Assembly (NCBI GenBank): GCA_015039465.1
Contig: MU130178.1
Span: 95,061-159,060, forward strand
DNA from: Phlegmacium glaucopus
Taxonomy: Eukaryota; Basidiomycota; Agaricomycetes; Agaricales; Cortinariaceae
DNA length: 64,000 nt
Direction of reading: 5' to 3'
Below, piece after piece: positions 57,577 through 64,000 of this stretch. Made by a program: the position numbers and the translations under genes. The notes beneath the pieces were generated by a model. It searched no databases and was not told where the DNA came from. It worked only from the letters and a program-made list of their open reading frames with translations. Positions within the stretch are counted from its first letter, which is position 1. Every line of letters starts with the position of its first letter.

Positions 57577-59205
57577 CCTAGATGTTTGTAGTACAAACGT
57601 TCAAAGTATTGCATAATCGATGTAGTCTATATTGTTATTTTATTTTGTTTATCTTTCATCACATTCCGAACCCTAGTTCTAACAGCCACTTTTATTCCTT
57701 TGTTCAAACTGTCGTACATTGTATATAATGGAAGCATCACTCATGGGTTTTCACGTCCACATCTGTCCCAGGATTCTATCCTACTAGGATTAATCAAGCC
57801 ATCATCGATGACCTCGAAAACAAGGCCGACCATCATTATATGGGCTGCCCTGCCCACCTATACTCAGGTCAAACGACCTGAGATAACCTCTCCTATCCGA
57901 ACCTCACCACTCCCCAGCTTCGCAGCATCTATTTCTACAGTCCGCCTAATATTGGTATTGAAGGGTTCGCCATGCAGCAAGCCTCACGAAGTTGGCTATC
58001 TACCTGCCTGATAGCTCATTACAACAGTTGGTGTAATCCGCCGATATCTGTATCACTTCCAAAGAACCTCAAGGATTTGACGCTTTCCCCCTCCCAGGGC
58101 AGATGCGAGTCCGGGACATTGACGTTCAATACTTCGCACATCTCATTGGCTGACAAGCCCAGTATTTTTCACATGAATATCCTGTCATTATCCTTTGTTC
58201 GTTGTAAAATCATTTCCATCTGATATTCTACTGTATCGGGTTCTGATCTCTGGAACGTTCTGATGTGCCCCACGCGTCTGCTTTTCGAGCGCGTTCTGTC
58301 TGAGCGACTTCTTTTTTTTATTTTTGAGCGTCGGCTTAGACGGGGACGAGCCATCCCCTGGTGCGTTCCAACGTTAACGTTCCTCATCTGCCTTTTTTCT
58401 GAGCTTCTTCATGTTGGTCTCACTCAACACGACGCTACACGACGCTACCTACTATATCTTTCGCTGATAGGGGTTAGGGACGTTGCCATGTTGCCCTTGA
58501 TGAGCTACCACTGAGCTTGAACTAGCTTGAATCATGACAGATCATGACCTGCCTCCACATGGCTGGCTCCACATGGGTTCCTGGTGCGTTCCGATGTTGC
58601 TTATCCCTATGCTTCTGACTCCTGAGCTCATGCTGCTCCAGGCTCCTGCATGTAGGCCGGGGTCAATGCTACGTCACCTACTCGGTATGTGGGGTCGGGG
58701 GGGACTTCGCCGTTGACATATTTTACTCGACATGTAGCCTTTTGGTCCTAGGTCATAACCTGCTGGTTTTAGACTTGTTGGAGCGGTATTAGGATTTTGG
58801 GATCAGGGATTTGACGTGAATTTCCCAGGTCCTGCCTTTTCTTTTGACCCTTGTGAAGTTGAGAACAAGTTGTAGGATCTAATACTTTAGGGGCCGTGAT
58901 GAGCCATAGTGAGCCATATGCAAGCTTTGGAGAGCTTTGAAGGGTCTCTGCATTCTGATGATCCCCGTTTCCAAGACAGCCTTACCCATTTGGATCAACA
59001 CTGAAATTTGAAAGGTATATAAACCACACCCTCCCAATCTTTTTTCTCCTCATTCAGCCTGGTCGCCGTTTCACCCTCACTTCTACTCACCGCGATATCG
59101 ATTTGTGGGCTGGTCCCTTTTATTCAACAACTTAACTAAGTAAGGTTCTTCATCCAGCGGTCGCCGTCACTGTACTGATCAAACTACTCAGCAATCGATC
59201 GTCCA
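57577..59205. other. Intergenic region, possibly old transposon DNA
   Basis: The plus strand at 57780-58020 has a broken protein-like stretch (INQAIIDDLENKADHHYMG; PHLYSGQ) that may be a decayed transposase, but frames are interrupted. The remainder shows nothing. The last 200 bases are the promoter of the secreted-protein gene. Confidence 0.3.
59016..59023 (+). promoter_or_regulatory. TATA box of the secreted-protein gene
   Basis: TATATAAA about 190 bases before the ATG at 59206, followed by a CT-rich leader. Confidence 0.5.
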
Positions 59206-59626
59206 ATGCGTTCTCTATCTGCCTTTGTTTTGATGGCTTTCCTTGTCTGCGGTGCTATGGCTGCTCCCACCGGGCACCCAGCTACTCCTAACCCCGGTCC
59301 TGCTCCTGGCCTGCCTACTCCTCCTGAGCATCTCAGGCATCCTGTTTGTTCTCCTTCTTTACTTTAACCTTTTGTCGTTGATATTCAGCCATTTGGTTGT
59401 TTAGAAGAAGCCGGAGTTGACGTACCCACAGGGCCACCCAAATTATGTACATTCAGCAGGCGGTAGACCCGGTACTACGCACGGTGTTACGAAACTCCCG
59501 AAGGAAGCTGGAGGGAAGACCCCCACCCGCAGCAACACCGTTGGTGGTGGTGTTTCATGGAAGCCAAAGCCGCCGCCCCACTCACAAGATGATTATGCGG
59601 TCAAAACGCCAGCGAGCAAACTCTAA
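59206..59626 (+). CDS. Small secreted Pro/Gly-rich protein
   Basis: Two exons (intron about 59343-59403, GTTTGTTC to TGTTTAG) encode 116 residues. The N-terminus MRSLSAFVLMAFLVCGAMAA is a clear signal peptide with cleavage likely after AMA. The mature part is rich in Pro, Gly, His, Thr and Lys with recurring GHP (PTGHPATP, PQGHPNY) and many prolines, no cysteines and no known domain. It resembles low-complexity secreted proteins of basidiomycetes whose function is unknown (cell-wall or effector-like). TATA box and pyrimidine-rich leader support expression. Confidence 0.75.
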
Positions 59627-60696
59627 TAATGTTGGAAATGTTATCCGAGGACCAAATCGATACGAAACGCGAGCAAGCCCGAGCATCCTCAGAAGCAGGA
59701 TCATCGCTAACCAGTGTTCGTTTCACGGGAACCCGTTTTGCACTTATAACTTCTTTCTTGGACGTTGCTTGGACTTATAGTTACTGCAATTAGATAGTAA
59801 AGCCATGTGCAGAACGAATACATGGTGCTCGTTGCCAGTTATGAAGAACTATTGTCGCTAATAAATAATACTACTCCTTTTGCCACGGGTCATGAACTGC
59901 TTATAAGAGTTCTCAGGCTAAATGTAAAGTCTAGATAACTCGTAAGTAAAGGTTGTAGAGAACTCTAGTAAGAAATGTCTCACCTCAGTGTTTGCGTGCC
60001 AAACGACTGAGGTGAATGTAGGAAACAGGTCCGTATTTAAATTGAATACACTCTCTATATGGTAGATAATGGTGGCATAGGAAAGAGAGCGAGACAGGAG
60101 AAAAGAAAGGACCCCTGAATATACCCTCAGATCCCGTATCCGAAAAGTCAAAATTTTTCCAATTTTTATCCGGACAGTTTTGGCCAATTTCTAGGCTCGT
60201 GACCAGTCCGCTTCTGGCTGACGCTTATGCGTTTGCAGAAGCGGCTGGAACAACTAGTCACACAAGGGGGTCACAAATCTTGCACAGTAGTTGTGACGCG
60301 GGACTTAGTCAAAATTTGATGATTTCGGAATTGGTCACTTTCAAATTTCTATCTCATTCAACAAGTACTTATTCTTCCATTCTGAAAATTGGTGTCATGT
60401 TAGAAATAGGATCACTGAGTCATATAAATCCATCTTATTCAATGTTTTGAACAAAAGAAAACTATAAATTGAAATTTTCATGTCAAACATCAAGAAAAAC
60501 ATTCTCCGACCTATATTCATCATCGGATCCAGGACATTGTGTTGAGAATTTGAGCAAATAGGCCACCAAGGCCACCGCAGACTAAATAAGGACTGTGGCA
60601 TAGTAAAGCCACAGTCATTGTTCCTACACATATATATACTAGATAGACTACACAACTCAACCTCAGTTCGTTATACCACGACTGAGGTGAGCAACT
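59627..60696. other. Intergenic region at the edge of transposon debris
   Basis: The 3' flank of the secreted-protein gene is followed by sequence that probably belongs to the retrotransposon. CGACTGAGGTGA occurs at about 60007 and again at about 60679, which could be remnants of a long terminal repeat. No gene is seen. Confidence 0.3.
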
Positions 60697-61405
60697 ATGA
60701 GATACTTCCTTATTAACCCTTCCTCCCCTTACACCGTTGATCATCTTGTCGATTTCCTTGAACCGGAGTACCAGATGTTGATGGGAGACAGGCAGCGGGG
60801 TCCTAACAACGATATCACTGTTGCCTTAGCTGCTCTGTCTTTCCAGAAGACCAAAGTCATCTGCACTAATTGTAAACGCCCTGGACATTCCGCCCCATGG
60901 TGTGTTTGTCCCAATGGGGGCATGGCTGGAAAATTGATCGCAGAGTCCAAAGAAGCCAGGCAAAAAGACAGAGAGGCCAAGGGTGGCCCTCCTGCTGCTT
61001 CCGATTCTTCTTTGTGTGTCCAGGTCTCTGTTCGGGGAACGGATGGCCAGGCATATCTGATGTATACAGACACTCGTCACTCACTCCAGAAACTCTTCCT
61101 ACCACCGGTGAATTTGCTGGAATTGCGTCAATAAAACCAGACCAGCTCTCTGCCGATGAACTGGAATATCATGGTTTCATGGCCACCATTCAGGAGGAGA
61201 ATCACAACGGCACCACAGATAATCTCAAAGAGGAATACAAGGTCAGTATTGATTGGAACGACTACTCAACGCAAGGTACCATGGACACTACAACTGCCTT
61301 GGCCTTTACTCAATCAACCACCAACTATCCCTTCTTCCTGGACTCAGGAGTGAGCTCAGCAATCAGCCCAATCAAGGAAGACTTCCTCAATTTCCCAGTA
61401 CTTTT
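60697..61405 (+). pseudogene. Ty1/copia-type gag to protease fragment
   Basis: A gag C-terminus with the zinc knuckle CTNCKRPGHSAPWC (CX2CX4HX4C) and the downstream GGMAGKLIAESKEARQKDRE, typical of Agaricomycete copia elements. After a one-base frame change near 61080, it continues to the aspartic protease motif FFLDSGVSSAISPI, then stops at unrelated repeats. Integrase and reverse transcriptase are missing. It is an inactive fragment of a retrotransposon. Confidence 0.8.
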
Positions 61406-61417
61406 CTGTCCCCCACC

Positions 61418-61500
61418 AGATCTGATCAGATCTGATCAGAATTGTTATATCCGACCAGATCTGCTCAGATCTGCTCAGATTCTGAGTGGATCCAAGTGGA
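61418..61500. repeat. GATCTGATCA/GATCTGCTCA short repeat
   Basis: Tandem 10-base palindromic units (GATCTGATCA, then AGATCTGCTC, then GTGGATCCAA variants) that abruptly end the protease frame. A single related unit recurs at 62056, beyond the large palindrome. Confidence 0.7.
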
Positions 61501-61532
61501 TCTGAGAAAATAGAGACCTACTACCTACTTCT

Positions 61533-61650
61533 GTTAAGGTTTGGTTAAGGTTTGTTAAGGTTTGGTTAAGGTTTGAGTTAAGGTTTGGTTAAGGTTTGGT
61601 TAAGGTTTAAGTTAAGGTTTGGTTAGGGTTTTATTAAGGTTAGGGAGGTA
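61533..61650. repeat. Telomere-like minisatellite (GGTTAAGGTTT)n
   Basis: About ten copies of GTTAAGGT/TTTGGTTAAGG grade into TTAGGG at the right end (GGTTAGGG, AAGGTTAGGG). It resembles a decayed interstitial telomeric tract; the fungal telomere unit is TTAGGG. Confidence 0.65.
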
Positions 61651-61655
61651 TATGA

Positions 61656-62041
61656 CATCAGAAAAAAATAACCTTGGCCTGGCTGGCTCTGGCTGCCCTG
61701 GGCTGCCCTGGCCAGCCCTGAACATCTTTGGCTAGGTTTAAAAATCTGAAAAAAATATAACAAATCACAGAAATATTTATAGCACCCAATTCCAAAGAAA
61801 GTACACAATTACATAAGACAGATGCTGAGATATTAAAGATATTAAAAAGATTTAATATCTTTAATATCTCAGCATCTGTCTTATGTAATTGTGTACTTTC
61901 TTTGGAATTGGGTGTTATAAATATTTCTGTGATTTGTTATATTTTTTTCAGATTTTTAAACCTAGCCAAAGATGTTCAGGGCTGGCCAGGGCAGCCCAGG
62001 GCAGCCAGAGCCAGCCAGGCCAAGGTTATTTTTTTCTGATG
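61656..62041. repeat. Near-perfect palindrome, arms about 190 bp
   Basis: The left arm, from CATCAGAAAAAAATAACCTT to the centre near 61849, is an almost exact reverse complement of the right arm ending AAGGTTATTTTTTTCTGATG. Only a few bases separate the arms. The sequence includes GGCTGGC-rich blocks and AT-rich blocks in mirror order. It would fold into a long hairpin. No open frame of note. Confidence 0.92.
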
Positions 62042-62339
62042 ATCATTTCCATTCTGCTCAGATCTGGTGGATCACAGCAAAGACCTTGAATTTTCATATA
62101 GAATGTTTAACCGCTGCGTCCAGGAAAGTATTTTGCAATTTTCTCAATAAGGAGAGCTGCTATTAATAGAATTTAAACATATTCAGGGTCCTAAAACAAT
62201 TCTCTACCATCTTTAAAAAATTTCCTTTTTTGGAATCTTATGTAATCTACTCTGACCCACCATATGCTTGAAATCATGCTTATCTGTGATCATGTGACCA
62301 ATAGTCTGTGTGGGAAGAGGACAAACATGGGTACAAACA

Positions 62340-62560
62340 AGTAGTCTAAGCAATTTACTTGGACTAAGTCTGAGTAAGTCCGATCAGAATCCGATTGGAA
62401 TCCGATGAAACACAGTCCGATCAGATTCCGAGTAAGTCCGAGCAATTTACTCAGACTGAACTCGGACTGGGCTCGGACTCAAAACTTGAAAATGGCTGGT
62501 GCTCCAGCCAAATTTGAGTCCGATCGGACTGCTCGGAATCCGATCAGAATTAGTGGCTTA
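62340..62560. repeat. TCCGA-rich repeat block
   Basis: Many copies of TCCGA/TCGGA in both directions (GTCCGATCAGAATCCGATTG type), suggesting the subterminal region of another non-autonomous transposon. No clear ends could be fixed. Confidence 0.55.
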
Positions 62561-62621
62561 GTGTAAAGACCTCTCAAAAACCATCTACATATAAGCCACA
62601 CCCTGCATACTCTACACCTAT

Positions 62622-62849
62622 TTGCTTATGCTACACATGAAGGACACCAGTTCTTTCACTAAAAGAACCTTTCTACAATGTTGCAACTTGGTCTGGCAGA
62701 CTCTCGGATACCTGCATATGACTGGCCATTGCTTCTGCATTGGAGGCACCACAGAACTTCTCATTGCAGGAACTCTGCCTGACATAGTCAGAGCCATGGG
62801 ACATTGGTCCATCAGACTCCTTTCACCAATACTGGAGATCGCTCAATGA
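62622..62849 (+). pseudogene. Tyrosine-recombinase fragment (Crypton/DIRS-like)
   Basis: The C-terminal region of a transposon tyrosine recombinase reads TGHCFCIGGTTELLIAG, PDIVRAMGHWSIRLLS. The family pattern is GHSFRIGGTT...PDxVxxMGRWSSxxFLxYWR. The box-II Arg is Cys and the nucleophilic Tyr is absent, so this copy cannot be active. Upstream catalytic part is missing. Confidence 0.75.
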
Positions 62850-63254
62850 CATAGTACTGCAACATGTCCAAAATCTATCTATCAATTCACAGAAATAAAA
62901 ATGTCTACCCTAGATTGCCCTTCTGGGGATTAGATGGATGGTGCACCATTGTCTGGGCATCTTGGGGTTAGCCGCCGGCACCACATCAGTCCGAGCCCTA
63001 GAGTTTCCAATGACTTCAACCCGTTGTTAACCCTTCACCCATCAACACTACCTTTAGGTCTTACATTACATGCCCTGTATTCTTCTCATAGCATGGACTA
63101 GTGTACAAGATAGGAGCTCATCAGTAAGCCATTCTCCAAATTGATTGAGCATCAGTGACAAATTGATCTCTTCACAGTAACCCTGAGCCTGTTCTCCAAG
63201 AGGTTGTAGTCAAATTTTGAGAATGAGATAGCCTATCAAAGGAGGTCTTTACTC

Positions 63255-63530
63255 TCCCCCCTTATTCCACCTGGAATCCACCTAATTCCACATGGATTCC
63301 ACATGGATTCCATCATTCCATATGGAATATGTTTTGGCTCAGATCCCACCCATTTTAGGCTCTTCATTCCATATGGAATCTGTATGGATTCCATGTGGAA
63401 TGACAAGGGAACAGCCAAATTCCATATGGAATGATGGAATGTCCACATGGATTCCACATGGATTCCACTATATCCATCTCTATTCCCTATGGATTCCACT
63501 ATTTCCATCTCTATTCCATATGGAACAACC
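63255..63530. repeat. Palindromic minisatellite (TTCCATATGGAA / TTCCACATGGATTCC)
   Basis: Over ten short palindromic units built on CCATATGG and CCACATGG with GATTCCA linkers, in both orientations. Open frames across it are repeats of HME/STWI and not genes. Confidence 0.8.
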
Positions 63531-63554
63531 ATTAATATAATTTGTAGTGTCTTT

Positions 63555-63640
63555 GAAAAAATATAAGTGAGACCAGCATGAATTGAACCAGGGACCTTAT
63601 CATCAACAAATCCAGTGCTCCAGCCCACTAAGCCACGGTA
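63555..63640 (-). ncRNA. tRNA-like sequence, possible SINE head
   Basis: On the minus strand an A box TGGCTTAGTGGGC is followed about 43 bases later by a B box GGTTCAATTCA, the internal Pol III promoter arrangement. The cloverleaf does not close (no matching acceptor or anticodon stem), so it is more likely a tRNA-derived SINE than a tRNA gene. The palindromic minisatellite lies downstream in its direction of transcription. Confidence 0.45.
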
Positions 63641-64000
63641 CCATGTACATTTGTAGAAAAAGTAATTCTGATATTCTGTTGCTGACACATGGCCCATGCA
63701 CATACCCAAATATGGGCACTTTCCACCCATTGCTTCCCACCCTCCCCCATTGCTTCCCACCCTTTCCCACCACCAACTCTAGCCTTGACGTCCATCTTGA
63801 CGTCCATCACGATCACCCGCCGCCCACCACTGTCACAACTACCCACCACCTCTACGGCACCATCGTCACCAGCTCTATACCTACCACCTCCGCCCACCTT
63901 TTGAGTCACGATGCCACCTCGTTGAGGCAAGAAGCCGGCCACAACATTGCCAGCAGCATCACCCCCTCAGCCCTCCCGAACACGCAAACGTGGGCCGTCA

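Larger units (their letters stand above)
62850..64000. other. Repeat-rich region at window end
   Basis: Besides the minisatellite and tRNA-like element, the last 300 bases are a C-rich, CCACC/CTTCCCACCC-type tract with no supported gene; the open frames on the minus strand are Gly-rich reflections of that composition. Confidence 0.4.

Noticed and set aside
63236..63942. Minus-strand open frames of 104-174 codons
   Set aside because: They translate minisatellite and C-rich repeats and show only repeat-derived residues.

Overview
The window is nuclear DNA of a filamentous basidiomycete, most likely an Agaricomycete. Nearly every gene is split by short (about 45-70 nt) introns with GTRNGT donors, CTNAC-type branch points and YAG acceptors. 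Several families are typical of mushrooms: DUF6533-type membrane proteins, expanded G-domain GTPases, a Ran1-like kinase and a calcium-type noncanonical aromatic decarboxylase. Gene coordinates below are start-to-stop genomic spans including introns; the splice models are mine, built by reading frame and homology from memory, with no database search.

Layout. 0-9 kb: a G-domain GTPase, a small unknown protein, a PITH-domain protein divergent from mitochondrial ribosomal protein uS5m, and an arsenite methyltransferase fused to a rhodanese/arsenate-reductase-like domain. 9-11 kb: a 1.8-kb foldback element with a hAT-like MITE nested in one arm. 11-31 kb: a DUF6533 membrane protein, a mitochondrial protein, an MFS transporter, a Ran1-like kinase, a KEN-box protein, a 6-phosphofructo-2-kinase whose phosphatase site is dead, an ALY/Yra1-type mRNA export factor, a two-helix membrane protein and a tRNA-Thr. 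31-45 kb: a noncanonical aromatic amino-acid decarboxylase, a berberine-bridge-like FAD oxidase interrupted by a hAT MITE, and a VioB-like ferritin-fold protein, which together may be a small specialised-metabolism neighbourhood. 44.8-51.7 kb: an accessory block with relics of a DEAH helicase, a catalase and the TUP1 corepressor, followed by a GTPase-like gene. The last two of these (TUP1 relic and GTPase-like gene) are bracketed by a direct repeat of about 190 bp copied from the 3' end of the neighbouring alcohol dehydrogenase. 51.7-59.6 kb: the alcohol dehydrogenase, a divergent H2B/H2A pair, a CNH-domain Vps39/Vps3-like protein and a small secreted protein. 59.6-64 kb: transposon debris (copia gag, tyrosine recombinase, a 190-bp-arm palindrome, telomere-like and other minisatellites, a tRNA-like sequence).

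The outstanding observation is inside the GTPase-like gene at 46998-51243. Between 48187 and 50741 the gene consists of 43 consecutive intron-like units; the 35 core ones are about 53 nt and nearly identical, each starting GTAAGTGC and ending CTNACTCTTTTGACAG. They are separated by exons of exactly three bases (41 cases) or six bases (one case). Read in the frame set by the upstream exon, the 42 micro-exons give 43 codons without a stop, whereas both other frames hit stops quickly. The intron units are nearly identical but the triplets are not. This looks like a tandem intron array that delivers one codon per unit, able in principle to skip any codon without losing frame.
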